A DNA stretch of 23,919 nt from an uncultured Candidatus Melainabacteria bacterium (GTDB taxonomy: Bacteria; Cyanobacteriota; Vampirovibrionia; Gastranaerophilales; Gastranaerophilaceae). Of this stretch, positions 5,848 to 13,634 are shown one piece after another. The translations under genes and the position numbers were made by a program. Under the pieces are notes generated by a model. The model saw nothing but the letters and a program-made list of their open reading frames with translations. It was not told the origin of the DNA and ran no database searches. The DNA lies in the NCBI GenBank assembly GCA_934717895.1, contig CAKUZO010000023.1, forward strand, positions 1-23,919, read 5' to 3'. The first letter of the stretch is position 1. Each line of letters starts with the position of its first letter.

Positions 5848-6684
5848 TTATTTGTTAAGCCAAATATTGAATTCTAAATTGTCTTTATTTGGATTGATTT
5901 CGACTTCTTTTCCTCTAAATACGACGCCGCAGTAGTTGAAAAATTGTGCCGGACGGTTTGATTTGTATTTCAAAATTTCAAAGCCGTTTATCGACATAGG
6001 GCTTGTGATAATGACAGTCTTTCCATTAATATCTGTTGTTTTAAATGTTTTAAAATCTATTTGTGCATTGTCTGATGCCCAGCCGTTGTCGCTTACGTAG
6101 TCAACTATGCCTTCGACTTTGGTATCTTTTTCAATATATAATTTCCCGTTTTTATAAATATCTTTCGCTGTTATAAAGTTAATTTTGTCGCCGATTTCGA
6201 TTTCGTCAAAGCAGGTTGAAATCTTTTGTGCCGGTTTAATTTTAATAGGAGTTGTTTCTGAATTTATGTAGTCAGAGAAAAATACTATCAACTTCGTTTT
6301 TTCGGGTTTAAGGATTACTTCTCCGCCTCGGATAAATACAGATGCCGGTGCTATTCCAAAATTTGTAAGGTCTTGATATTTCTTGTGTTTACCGCCTATT
6401 AGATAAACGCTCCCGAGTATCGGTCTATCTGAGTTTTTGTATTTAAAATTTGAAATGTAAAGAGTTGCTTGTTCTCCGTAGAAGCCGTTTGGTTTGAGTT
6501 CTTCAATAAGCCCTGTAATTTCTTCGTTTGTTTTTACGTCTTTAAATTCGACAATATCGCCTTCGTGCAAAGTTTTGTCACCTGTTGAAATTTTTTGCAA
6601 AGGTGTTATGGCGATAGGAACTTCCTCCGCCATGACACTCATACCTGTTAATAAAACACAAATTGCCAAAATGTTTTTAATCAT
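5848..6684 (-). CDS. Secreted protein with duplicated domain
   Basis: A 278-residue protein with a signal peptide (MIKNILAICVLLTGMSVMA). The mature part is two copies of one beta-rich domain, about residues 23-136 and 146-276. Matching anchors are PIAITPLQKIST / PIKIKPAQKIST, a GD turn (42-43 / 165-166), and FIRGGEVILKPEKTKL / FRGKEVEINPNKDNL. No known family was recognised; the GD and hydrophobic-strand layout recalls the beta domain of the neighbour at 5145. Its ATG overlaps the stop of the M48 peptidase gene by one base (TAATG), so translation is coupled to it and the two probably act together in the envelope. Confidence 0.7.
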   Translation of the reverse strand: MIKNILAICVLLTGMSVMAEEVPIAITPLQKISTGDKTLHEGDIVEFKDVKTNEEITGLIEELKPNGFYGEQATLYISNFKYKNSDRPILGSVYLIGGKHKKYQDLTNFGIAPASVFIRGGEVILKPEKTKLIVFFSDYINSETTPIKIKPAQKISTCFDEIEIGDKINFITAKDIYKNGKLYIEKDTKVEGIVDYVSDNGWASDNAQIDFKTFKTTDINGKTVIITSPMSINGFEILKYKSNRPAQFFNYCGVVFRGKEVEINPNKDNLEFNIWLNK

Positions 6685-7397
6685 TATAAATCCCCTTGAA
6701 GTCTAGCTTGACGTCTTTTTTGTTTTTGTTGAAATTCTTTTATTTCTTTTGACATTGAATACTCAAAATTTTTATAAGACGCTGTTTGTGTAAGCGGTGA
6801 ATTCAAGTATTTAGGATATTTTACGTAAATATATTTATATGCGTCAATTAAACGTTTTGAACCTTTCGGGTGTGTATATGTAAATCCCCAATCCCATACC
6901 GGTTCGCCTAGTACCTTATTAAGAAAAGTAATCATTGCAATCGGGTCATAGCCGGCTTTTACCATATAATCAATTCCGTTTAAATCTGCTTTTTGTTCGT
7001 ATTTTTTAGAGTTTGCCTGCATAGCGATGAATTTGGTAATGCCACCGTATGCTTCAACAGAGTGGGCAATTTCGTGTGACAAAACTGCTGCAAGTTCGTC
7101 GTCATTATCCATATATGAAAATAATGATGAATATATATATACGCATTTGTCATAAGAGTTAGAATACGCATTAAATACTTTGTTATTGTAAAGTACAAAA
7201 ATCGGCACACGTTTTGTAATTTTGTTATCAATAAGAATTTTTTGACCGACTGCTAAAACTTTTTCTTGATCAATCCCTTTTTTCTTCCAAAAGTTAGATA
7301 TATTTACTCCCGTAATAAGTACGGCATCTTCCGCCATCGCACATGTTCCGCTAAAAAGAACTCCAATTAATCCTAATAAAACTAAAAGTTTTTTCAT
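6684..7397 (-). CDS. Exported M48 family zinc metallopeptidase
   Basis: A 237-residue gluzincin-type peptidase with a signal peptide (about 1-22, ending CAMA). The zinc site is HEIAH at 108-112, with the third ligand expected at Glu134 in EQKAD and its Asp138. The following DYMVKAGYDP and the later HPKGSKR (176-182) are standard in the M48 family (BepA/LoiP-like periplasmic proteases that deal with misfolded outer membrane proteins). A basic Gln/Lys/Arg-rich tail ends the protein. There is no TPR domain, so it resembles the short periplasmic forms. It is the first gene of a two-gene minus-strand operon. Confidence 0.88.
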   Translation of the reverse strand: MKKLLVLLGLIGVLFSGTCAMAEDAVLITGVNISNFWKKKGIDQEKVLAVGQKILIDNKITKRVPIFVLYNNKVFNAYSNSYDKCVYIYSSLFSYMDNDDELAAVLSHEIAHSVEAYGGITKFIAMQANSKKYEQKADLNGIDYMVKAGYDPIAMITFLNKVLGEPVWDWGFTYTHPKGSKRLIDAYKYIYVKYPKYLNSPLTQTASYKNFEYSMSKEIKEFQQKQKRRQARLQGDL

Positions 7398-7424
7398 AAT
7401 ATTTCCATTATTCCTTTCGTGAAA

Positions 7425-7453
7425 ATAATACTACATATTTTTATTTTTAGCAA
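7425..7453 (-). promoter_or_regulatory. Promoter of the M48 operon
   Basis: On the minus strand TTGCTA (7453-7448), a 17-base spacer and TATTAT (7430-7425). A leader of about 20 bases, with AAAGGAAT in it, precedes the ATG at 7397. Confidence 0.55.
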
Positions 7454-7498
7454 GAGATGTAAAATTTTTGTAAGGATTTTTATATTTGATTTTTTCAA

Positions 7499-7507
7499 TG
7501 TTATAAT
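7499..7507 (+). promoter_or_regulatory. Extended -10 promoter of glmS
   Basis: TG, one base, then a perfect TATAAT (7502-7507). The predicted leader is only about 29 bases and carries a GGAGAG ribosome site, so there is no room for a glmS ribozyme. Confidence 0.6.
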
Positions 7508-7542
7508 GTGCTTATAGTTTTAGATTATGGAGAGTAAAAATT

Positions 7543-9387
7543 ATGTGTGGAATAGTTGGATATGTAGGTAATAAACCGGTAGTTGATATATTAGTAGACG
7601 GCTTGGAACAGCTTGAATACAGAGGATATGATTCATCAGGGATTGCTGTTATGTGCCCTGATGATATAAAAGTTTACAAAGCGATTGGAAAATTGGGCAA
7701 TCTTCGTGAAGCGTTAAGAGGGCATGAAGTAGAGTTTAATTCTTCTACAATGGGGATTGGACATATTCGTTGGGCAACTCACGGTGCTCCAACTCTATTG
7801 AATGCTCACCCTCACACTTGTAATTGCGGAAGATTGGTTGTTGTTCATAATGGTATAATCGAAAACTATAAAGAGCTAAGGCAAAAACTTGAAGCAGAAG
7901 GGTGCGTGTTTAGATCTCAAACTGATACAGAAACAGTTGCACACCTTGTTGCAAGAAAATATGCAGAGTGTAAAGATTTGACAGAAGCTGTAAGACTTGC
8001 TACAAAAGAGATAGAAGGGGCTTATGCTCTATGTGTAATGCATAATGATTGTAAAAATACACTCGTAATTACAAAAAGAAATGCTCCGTTGTTAGTTGGT
8101 GTTGGGCAAGGAGAATTCTTTGCAGCATCAGATGTCCCTGCGATTATTAAACATACAAATAAGGCAATATATTTAGAAGATAATCAAATTGCGACATTAA
8201 CTCCAAATTCAATGACATTGATTGATAGTGAGGCTAAAACATTGACTCCAAAAATTGAAGTTTTGCCTTGGGAACCTGTTGCTTTGAGTAAAATGGGATA
8301 CAAGCACTTCATGCTTAAAGAAATTCATGAGCAACCTGATGTAATCAGAAATATTTTGGTTGGTCGACTTCATGCTCCTGATGAAAATATCGTGCTTAAT
8401 GAAGTTAAATTGAACAAAGAAACGCTTAAAAAATTAAATAGAATTCAAATTATTGCTTGCGGAACTTCTCTTCATGCCGGCATGATAGGAAAATATTTGA
8501 TTGAAAATTTCTGTGGAATTCCGGTTGATGTAGAGGCGTCAAGTGAGTATATTTACCGTCGAACAGTGACAGATGAAAACACTTTGGTTATTGGGGTTTC
8601 TCAATCAGGAGAAACAGCTGATACATTGACTGCAATTAAGCAAGCTAAGGCAAAAGGTTCTCATATCTTGATTATTACGAACCGTCCGGATAGTGCTATG
8701 GCTCGAGAAGCTGACAGTTTGGTTCCTGTAAATGCCGGTATTGAGGTTTCTGTTGCTGCGACAAAATCTTACATTGCGCAATTGATGGCATTTTATCTTT
8801 TGTCGTTGTATATGGCTGAAATTAAAGAAAGTGTTGATACTTCAACTTTGACTTCTTTAAAAGCAGAATTAATGATTTTACCGCAAAAAATTGAACAAAT
8901 TCTTGCACATAAAGAAGACATTCAAAAAGTTGCAAAAGTTTATGCTAATACAAAAGATTTTATCTATATTGCAAGAGGAATTAACTATCCGACTGCCTTG
9001 GAAGGAGCATTGAAGTTGAAGGAAATCAGCTATATCAATGCGACAGGCTATCCGGCAGGAGAACTTAAACATGGGCCGATTGCGATGTTAGACGAAACAA
9101 TGCCGGTATTGTCAATTTTGATGAACGGTTCAGTTTATGAGAAACTTCTTTCAAACAGTGAAGAGGCTAAGGCTCGAAACGCTCGAATGATTGCGTTGAC
9201 AAACTCGAAGGACGAAAAATTGAACGAATTGTTTGAAAATATAATTAGGGTTCCTGATGTTCAAGAGTTGTTCTCCCCAATTATTGCAATGATTCCGTTG
9301 CAGTTGATTGCTTATTATATTGCAGAATTCTTGGGTAAAGACGTTGACCAGCCTCGTAATTTGGCAAAATCTGTTACTGTTGAATAG
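7543..9387 (+). CDS. glmS: Glucosamine-6-phosphate synthase (isomerizing)
   Basis: Converts fructose-6-phosphate and glutamine to glucosamine-6-phosphate, the first step towards UDP-GlcNAc for peptidoglycan and LPS. Its 614 residues are the full usual length. The N-terminal glutaminase domain begins MCGIVGYVG, with Cys2 becoming the nucleophile after Met removal. It also shows EYRGYDSSGI, the GHIRWATHG motif and HNGIIENY. Two SIS sugar-isomerase domains follow (ACGTSLHAG and SQSGETADT in the first; ELKHGPIAM in the second). The C-terminus KSVTVE is the conserved end that closes the active site. It appears monocistronic, with weak AT-rich hairpins after it. Confidence 0.98.
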   Translation: MCGIVGYVGNKPVVDILVDGLEQLEYRGYDSSGIAVMCPDDIKVYKAIGKLGNLREALRGHEVEFNSSTMGIGHIRWATHGAPTLLNAHPHTCNCGRLVVVHNGIIENYKELRQKLEAEGCVFRSQTDTETVAHLVARKYAECKDLTEAVRLATKEIEGAYALCVMHNDCKNTLVITKRNAPLLVGVGQGEFFAASDVPAIIKHTNKAIYLEDNQIATLTPNSMTLIDSEAKTLTPKIEVLPWEPVALSKMGYKHFMLKEIHEQPDVIRNILVGRLHAPDENIVLNEVKLNKETLKKLNRIQIIACGTSLHAGMIGKYLIENFCGIPVDVEASSEYIYRRTVTDENTLVIGVSQSGETADTLTAIKQAKAKGSHILIITNRPDSAMAREADSLVPVNAGIEVSVAATKSYIAQLMAFYLLSLYMAEIKESVDTSTLTSLKAELMILPQKIEQILAHKEDIQKVAKVYANTKDFIYIARGINYPTALEGALKLKEISYINATGYPAGELKHGPIAMLDETMPVLSILMNGSVYEKLLSNSEEAKARNARMIALTNSKDEKLNELFENIIRVPDVQELFSPIIAMIPLQLIAYYIAEFLGKDVDQPRNLAKSVTVE

Positions 9388-9420
9388 GTAAAACTACAAG
9401 GATAGAATAAGGAAATATTT

Positions 9421-9471
9421 TCTTCTAAATAATAGAAGATTAGTTTGTGTCGTAAAGATTTTACAAACTAA
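9421..9471 (+). terminator. Two AT-rich hairpins after glmS (weak terminator)
   Basis: TCTTCT...AGAAGA (9421-9439) is followed by TTAGTTTGT...ACAAACTAA (9440-9471). Both are AT-rich and no T-run follows, so termination is uncertain. Confidence 0.35.
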
Positions 9472-9500
9472 TTGATAAAAGAAAAATGTTTGGATTGAGT

Positions 9501-10133
9501 TTACTCTAACTCAATGTCATGTAAGTCTGTTCCGCCTGTTTTTATAAGGTTGTACTTATTTGCGATTTTTTCAACTGTTTCTGCCGTGTGGAACTTGATT
9601 ATGCTTCTGTGGCGTCTGTATGGGTAATAAACTTCTATGCCATCAAGGCCGTAAGATATTAATTTTTTTACAAATTTATCTAAGTTTATTGCCCAACAGC
9701 AGGCAGGGTGCGCAAGAACAGCTATCCCCCCCGCATCATGTATTGCTTTAATAAGTTTTTTGATATCACGTTTTGCAAAAATTCTGACAATATCAAGCTC
9801 GGTTTCTTTTTTGTTTTTTGCGCAAAAGGCTTGTAATCCCTTATTATTAACATCAATTCCATAAGCCAAAAGGTGCATAAAAACATAGCCACACCAAACG
9901 TCAAATTCAATTCCTGTCATTAAAATATCATCTTTAATTTGTTTATGTGCTTCAAGTGTATTATGGTCACAAATCGCAATTTTTTGATAGCCTTTTTCTT
10001 TGGCTTGGCGAATTATATCAAATGCATCAGCTTTCCCGTCTGAAAAAGTCGTGTGTATGTGCAAATTTACTTTGTTATTTTCAAAATCTTCTTTGGTAAA
10101 ATTTTTGATTTCATCTTGATAAAGACTTTTCAC
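9501..10133 (-). CDS. PHP-domain metal-dependent phosphoesterase
   Basis: A 210-residue protein of the polymerase and histidinol phosphatase (PHP) superfamily. Metal ligands are visible in order: HIH (25-27), DHN (56-58), GIEFD with Glu76, His87, AHP (141-143) and GTDLH (201-205). Relatives hydrolyse 3',5'-bisphosphate nucleotides or RNA 5' ends; the substrate here cannot be told. It is shorter than the usual 270-280 residues, mainly in the inserted helical part. The start is GTG at 10133, within a run of GTGAAAAG repeats, with AGAGAGAAG as ribosome site. A second, longer-type PHP gene lies at 23363. Confidence 0.88.
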   Translation of the reverse strand: MKSLYQDEIKNFTKEDFENNKVNLHIHTTFSDGKADAFDIIRQAKEKGYQKIAICDHNTLEAHKQIKDDILMTGIEFDVWCGYVFMHLLAYGIDVNNKGLQAFCAKNKKETELDIVRIFAKRDIKKLIKAIHDAGGIAVLAHPACCWAINLDKFVKKLISYGLDGIEVYYPYRRHRSIIKFHTAETVEKIANKYNLIKTGGTDLHDIELE

Positions 10134-10200
10134 TTTTCACTTCTCTCTTTTCACTCAAATATGTTTGTACTAAAATAATTATACGATAAAAAGGAGAGAT

Positions 10201-11202
10201 ATGTCTAAAAAAAGTATTTGGCTTGTATTTTTTGAAGGTTTGAAGATTTATGTGTTAAATATTCATAAATTCTTGTTATATATGGCTTTCCCTGTTTTGG
10301 GACAATTGGTTGGGCTATTTTTAATATTCGGGTTGACTTTTTGGTTTACTCAAAATATACAAGAAATAGCTGTTAAATATCCTGCATTAAGCGATATTTC
10401 AACAATGATTACATTAATTGTTGTTGCGGTTGTTCCCGGGCTTTTGATTTTAGTTAAAGCATTTTGGGATTACTTAGTTGCATTTGTTGCGCTAAACTCA
10501 ATGACTGATGGCTATATGAATACAGGGCGAGTTTATGATTTTAGGGCGCACAATAGCGTTGCAACACAAAAACCTTTTGCATTTATCTCCATTTGGTTTT
10601 TGATAAGTATTATGACTATAATCGGCATAATCCCTTTATTTACCGTAATATTAGCTGTGTTTTTTGTTTATTTTTGTTTGGTTTTTCAAGTTTTTACATT
10701 TGAAAATGGACTTTCACCTGTCGGATATTTTAAACGTAGTTTATATCTTGTAAAAGGGAATTTTGGCAAAACTTTTTCATTAATGGCTATTCTTACTGTT
10801 TTAACATATTGCCTTTTTGTTCAAGGTTTTGGAGTTTTATTCGATGCCTTTAATTGGACACAAGGTTTGGAAAAAATGTTTGAAGCTTGGGCGTTAACAC
10901 TTCCTCTTGAATTGGTTGAGAAGTTTGGCGTTACTCCGAGTCTTGTTGGTGCGGCATTGGTTAAATCAATGATTTCATTTATTGTAATCGGATTTACAAT
11001 GCCTTTGAGAAGTATTTGTTGGACTTTATGGTACAATTGCCTTGCGGAAGACGATAAGCCTGTTATTAAAAAAAGTCGTAAACGTGCTGTAAAAAAATCG
11101 CGCGGTGAGTCAAAAGAGGTTGCAAAGACTTTTAAGATAGAAAAACGAGGAATTGATCCAGAAATTATAAGACGAGCTAGATTGGAAGACGACGAGTATT
11201 AA
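10201..11202 (+). CDS. Polytopic membrane protein of unknown function
   Basis: A 333-residue integral inner membrane protein. Hydrophobic spans are near 22-50, 65-100, 125-165 (probably two), 190-215 and 250-280, followed by a charged cytoplasmic tail rich in Lys/Arg (285-333, with KKSRKRAVKKSR). The segment EnGLSPVGYFKRSLYLVKGNF (168-188, first Asn kept lower case for clarity) resembles the conserved loop in GDPD membrane-domain or DUF975-like proteins, so distant membership is possible. A strong AGGAGAG ribosome site precedes ATG 10201. It begins a tight cluster with the zinc-ribbon gene (1-base gap) and rph (1-base overlap). Confidence 0.8.
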   Translation: MSKKSIWLVFFEGLKIYVLNIHKFLLYMAFPVLGQLVGLFLIFGLTFWFTQNIQEIAVKYPALSDISTMITLIVVAVVPGLLILVKAFWDYLVAFVALNSMTDGYMNTGRVYDFRAHNSVATQKPFAFISIWFLISIMTIIGIIPLFTVILAVFFVYFCLVFQVFTFENGLSPVGYFKRSLYLVKGNFGKTFSLMAILTVLTYCLFVQGFGVLFDAFNWTQGLEKMFEAWALTLPLELVEKFGVTPSLVGAALVKSMISFIVIGFTMPLRSICWTLWYNCLAEDDKPVIKKSRKRAVKKSRGESKEVAKTFKIEKRGIDPEIIRRARLEDDEY

Positions 11203-11203
11203 T

Positions 11204-11428
11204 ATGTTTATATGTAAAAATTGTAAATCAATTGATAAGTTTGAATTGATGTTCTCTCCTGAATACAGAGGGGACAAGAATTTTGCGCAAGAATATAATA
11301 AAAACGGCGAAATAGAAATTACTGTTGATGGTTACAGATTTGTACCGGATTTACAGTTTATGAATGAGCATGCCGTTTGCAAATATTGTGGACAAATTTA
11401 TATGTGGGATTATGAAGGGAGAAAATAA
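11204..11428 (+). CDS. Small zinc-ribbon-like protein
   Basis: A 74-residue protein with two CxxC knuckles, CKNC (4-7) and CKYC (59-62), that should bind one zinc. The middle is acidic and has no recognisable fold. It starts one base after the membrane protein gene and its stop overlaps the rph start (TAATG), so it is part of one translationally coupled operon. The function is unknown; links to RNA processing through rph are only positional. Confidence 0.75.
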   Translation: MFICKNCKSIDKFELMFSPEYRGDKNFAQEYNKNGEIEITVDGYRFVPDLQFMNEHAVCKYCGQIYMWDYEGRK

Positions 11429-12132
11429 TGAAAAGAGAAGGAAGAGCTAATAACGAAACTCGAGAAATTCGTTTTATAAAAGATTTCACAAAACATGCAT
11501 TGGGCTCTGTTTTGGTAGAGTTTGGTGACACAAGAGTTTTAACAACTGCATCTGTTGAAGAAACTAAACCAAAATGGATGGACAAAGAAGATAAAAGAGG
11601 TTGGGTTACAGCAGAATATTCTCTTTTGCCATCTGCCCCTAACACAAGATGCCAAAGAGAAAGGACTAAGATTTCAGGCAGAACTCAGGAAATTCAACGA
11701 CTTATCGGAAGAAGTCTTCGAGCTTGTATTGATTTAGAAAAAATTCCGGAACTTACAATAACAATTGATGCAGATGTTTTGCAAGCTGACGGAGGAACAA
11801 GAACAGCAAGTATTTGTGGCGGATTTTTGGCACTAAAAATTGCTGTTGAAAAACTTTTGAAAGAAGGAAAAATCAAAGAAAATCCGATAATTGAGCCGAT
11901 TGGTGCTATATCAGCTGGAATTGTCGATGGAGAAGTTCGTCTTGATTTGGACTATATTGAAGATTCGCATGCGCAAGTTGACAGTAATATTGTCTTAACA
12001 AAAAGCGGAAAAATCATAGAATTTCAAACGACTGCTGAGGGAGCACCTTACGAGCAATCTCAGATGATAGAAATATTTAATGTCGCTCAACAAGGTATAA
12101 AAAAAATAGTTGATATGTACGAAAAAATTTAG
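11428..12132 (+). CDS. rph: Ribonuclease PH
   Basis: Phosphorolytic 3'-5' exoribonuclease that trims tRNA 3' ends, releasing nucleoside diphosphates; family members form hexameric rings. Its 234 residues fit the family (about 238). Visible blocks are REIRFIKDFTKHALGSVLVEFGDTRVL at the start, WVTAEYSLLP, RTQEIQRLIGRSLRA, and IDADVLQADGGTRTASICG, which carries the catalytic and phosphate-binding region. There is no KH or S1 domain, as expected for RNase PH rather than PNPase. Its ATG overlaps the preceding stop. The promoter of the next gene lies inside its 3' end. Confidence 0.96.
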   Translation: MKREGRANNETREIRFIKDFTKHALGSVLVEFGDTRVLTTASVEETKPKWMDKEDKRGWVTAEYSLLPSAPNTRCQRERTKISGRTQEIQRLIGRSLRACIDLEKIPELTITIDADVLQADGGTRTASICGGFLALKIAVEKLLKEGKIKENPIIEPIGAISAGIVDGEVRLDLDYIEDSHAQVDSNIVLTKSGKIIEFQTTAEGAPYEQSQMIEIFNVAQQGIKKIVDMYEKI

Positions 12133-12138
12133 TATAAT
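12110..12138 (+). promoter_or_regulatory. Promoter for the Lys/Gln-rich secreted pair
   Basis: TTGATA (12110-12115), a 17-base spacer and a perfect TATAAT (12133-12138), overlapping the 3' end of rph. A leader of about 20 bases contains a strong AAGGAGG site before the ATG at 12166. Confidence 0.75.
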
Positions 12139-12165
12139 AATTCCAGAATTTAGAAGGAGGTTTTT

Positions 12166-12534
12166 ATGAAACGTTTATTAATTGCAACATTATCTCTTGT
12201 AATGATTTCATCAGCGGCAATGGCTGCAACAACAAATTCAACAACAACTCAAACAACTTATACAGAACAGTTTATTCAAAAACATACTCAAAAAATTACT
12301 GATGCTGAAAAAAGATTGCAAGAAAAACAGAAAGCTAACGAAGATGCTTGGGCTAAAAAACAAGAACAATTAAAGAAAGATACGCAAGCAAGACAAGATG
12401 CCCGTTTGAAACAACAACAAGAATGGAAAAATAAAATTGAAGCTCAAAAGAAAGCAAACGAAGAAGCTTCAAAAGCAAGACAAAAGAAATTGCAAGAAAA
12501 GAAAGAGTTATTTAACAAATTGATTTCAGAATAG
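12166..12534 (+). CDS. Secreted Lys/Gln-rich coiled-coil protein 1
   Basis: A 122-residue protein with a Sec signal peptide (MKRLLIATLSLVMISSAAMA). A short Thr/Asn/Gln linker is followed by one long charged helix (about 40-118) rich in Lys, Gln, Ala and Glu (KKQEQLKKDTQARQDARLKQ and similar). This should be a coiled coil or single alpha-helix in the periplasm. No family was recognised. An AAGGAGG ribosome site suggests high expression. It shares layout and composition with the next gene, with which it forms an operon. Confidence 0.8.
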   Translation: MKRLLIATLSLVMISSAAMAATTNSTTTQTTYTEQFIQKHTQKITDAEKRLQEKQKANEDAWAKKQEQLKKDTQARQDARLKQQQEWKNKIEAQKKANEEASKARQKKLQEKKELFNKLISE

Positions 12535-12543
12535 GAGAAAATT

Positions 12544-12867
12544 ATGAAAAAGAAATTAGCTACATTGATGGCAGTAATGGTAATGACAATGATGACAGTT
12601 TCTGCTGCTGAAACACAAGGCCCTGTTTCAAGATGGTTGGATAATCTTACCGGAAAAGTTGCAAAAAAAGAACAATCTGTAAACCAAAAATCACAAAAAG
12701 AACAACAAAAAATTGCAGCAAAGAAAAAAGCTCAACAAGAAAAAGTGGCTAAACAAAAAGCAAAAGCTCAACAAAAGAAATTAGAAAACCAGAAAAAAGC
12801 AGCAGAACATAAGAAAAAAGTTCAAACTAAGAAAAAACAACTAAAAGATTTATTTACTGTTAACTAA
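12544..12867 (+). CDS. Secreted Lys/Gln-rich coiled-coil protein 2
   Basis: A 107-residue protein with a signal peptide (to about residue 22, VSAA). A short WLDNLTGKVAKKEQ segment comes next, then an extremely basic Lys/Gln/Ala helix to the end (KKKAQQEKVAKQKAKAQQKK). The net charge is strongly positive. It is probably a paralogue or functional partner of the preceding protein, 9 bases upstream; both end in a similar KKxxLxxLF phrase. Binding to acidic envelope polymers is conceivable but unsupported. AGGAGAAAATT precedes the ATG, and a strong terminator follows. Confidence 0.8.
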   Translation: MKKKLATLMAVMVMTMMTVSAAETQGPVSRWLDNLTGKVAKKEQSVNQKSQKEQQKIAAKKKAQQEKVAKQKAKAQQKKLENQKKAAEHKKKVQTKKKQLKDLFTVN

Positions 12868-12875
12868 GAAATATA

Positions 12876-12903
12876 AAAAGGCTCCCCAAACGGGAGCCTT
12901 TTT
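12876..12903 (+). terminator. Strong rho-independent terminator
   Basis: An 11-bp stem, AAAAGGCTCCC with GGGAGCCTTTT, around a 5-base loop CAAAC, running into TTTTT. It ends the Lys/Gln-rich operon and may serve the convergent gene at 12918 in reverse. Confidence 0.92.
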
Positions 12904-12917
12904 ACTATACTTTTTTA

Positions 12918-13493
12918 TTATATATAAGTTTTTTCTATTGCTTCACTAAATTCAATTGGGTCGTTTTTTAAAATATTTTCTTTAGTAGCAATTCGTTTGT
13001 CTTGAAGATCTGCTAAGTCACCTTTAAGAGCCCCTATTCTTTTATGTGCATTGTCAGCAAGAACTTGGTTTGCTCGCGTTTGAGCTCCGTTTTCAGCTCT
13101 GAATAAGGTTAAATTTGCACTTCTCAAATTTCTATGAATAGCTGAGGCTTGGGCGTTTGATTTTTCAGTTAATTTGCCAACTTTAAATACTTTTGCAAGA
13201 GATTTTGCAACTTGTTCCGGAGTATGTTCTCTACAAAAATTTTTAAATTCTCCAAAAGTGTTCATAAAACCTACTTCTGTACCGTTTGTAAGAAAACTTG
13301 CACATTTAAAAGTTTTACCTGTATCACCTTTTTCTACTTTATCTGCAACGATTTCGAAAACGTCATCTTTATAATGTTGCGTTGCTTCTTCAAACTTTTT
13401 CGCAATTTTGTCTGCTTCCGGCATTTTAGTCCAACTTGTTTTCAATTTTGCTTGAAAAGCCGGTTGTTGTTGATTGTTAATAGCTGATATCAT
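12918..13493 (-). CDS. Hypothetical protein with N-terminal AFQAK motif
   Basis: A 191-residue protein of no recognised family. The first 16 residues (MISAINNQQQPAFQAK) fit a short Asn/Gln-rich leader followed by an aromatic-x-Ala-Lys motif that also appears at 16960 (VSFGAKY) and, more loosely, at 16828 (QSFYGSN). The rest is predicted mostly helical, with a central FKCASFLTNGTEVGFMNTFGEFKNFC segment (split here only by reading; residues about 62-86). No signal peptide or membrane span is visible. AAAGGAGAATTAA precedes the ATG. It is convergent with the Lys/Gln-rich operon and divergent from ilvB. Confidence 0.75.
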   Translation of the reverse strand: MISAINNQQQPAFQAKLKTSWTKMPEADKIAKKFEEATQHYKDDVFEIVADKVEKGDTGKTFKCASFLTNGTEVGFMNTFGEFKNFCREHTPEQVAKSLAKVFKVGKLTEKSNAQASAIHRNLRSANLTLFRAENGAQTRANQVLADNAHKRIGALKGDLADLQDKRIATKENILKNDPIEFSEAIEKTYI

Positions 13494-13576
13494 TTAATTC
13501 TCCTTTTTCTTATGCTGTTTTAACAATTCTAAAATTTTTTTTTGCTATTTTTTAACAAAATGTAAATTTAAAAATT

Positions 13577-13605
13577 TTGCATAAATCTTTCATCTGTGCT
13601 AAAAT
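13577..13605 (+). promoter_or_regulatory. Promoter of the acetolactate synthase gene
   Basis: TTGCAT (13577-13582), a 17-base spacer and TAAAAT (13600-13605). It places the transcription start near 13612, downstream of the GTG at 13596, which therefore cannot be the translation start. Confidence 0.65.
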
Positions 13606-13634
13606 TCTCTTATAAACGGTATGGAGTTAGTTTT

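Noticed and set aside
7508-7542. Possible glmS ribozyme upstream of glmS
   Set aside because: The predicted leader is about 30 bases, far too short for the ribozyme, and ribozyme control is mainly known from Firmicutes.
13174-13487. Plus-strand frames opposite the AFQAK protein gene
   Set aside because: They are antisense to a gene with a clear ribosome site and start, and have Cys/Phe-rich shadow composition.
13596-13634. GTG 13596 as start of the acetolactate synthase
   Set aside because: The codon overlaps the -10 region of the likely promoter. ATG 13635 has a GGAG site and fits the family's N-terminus.
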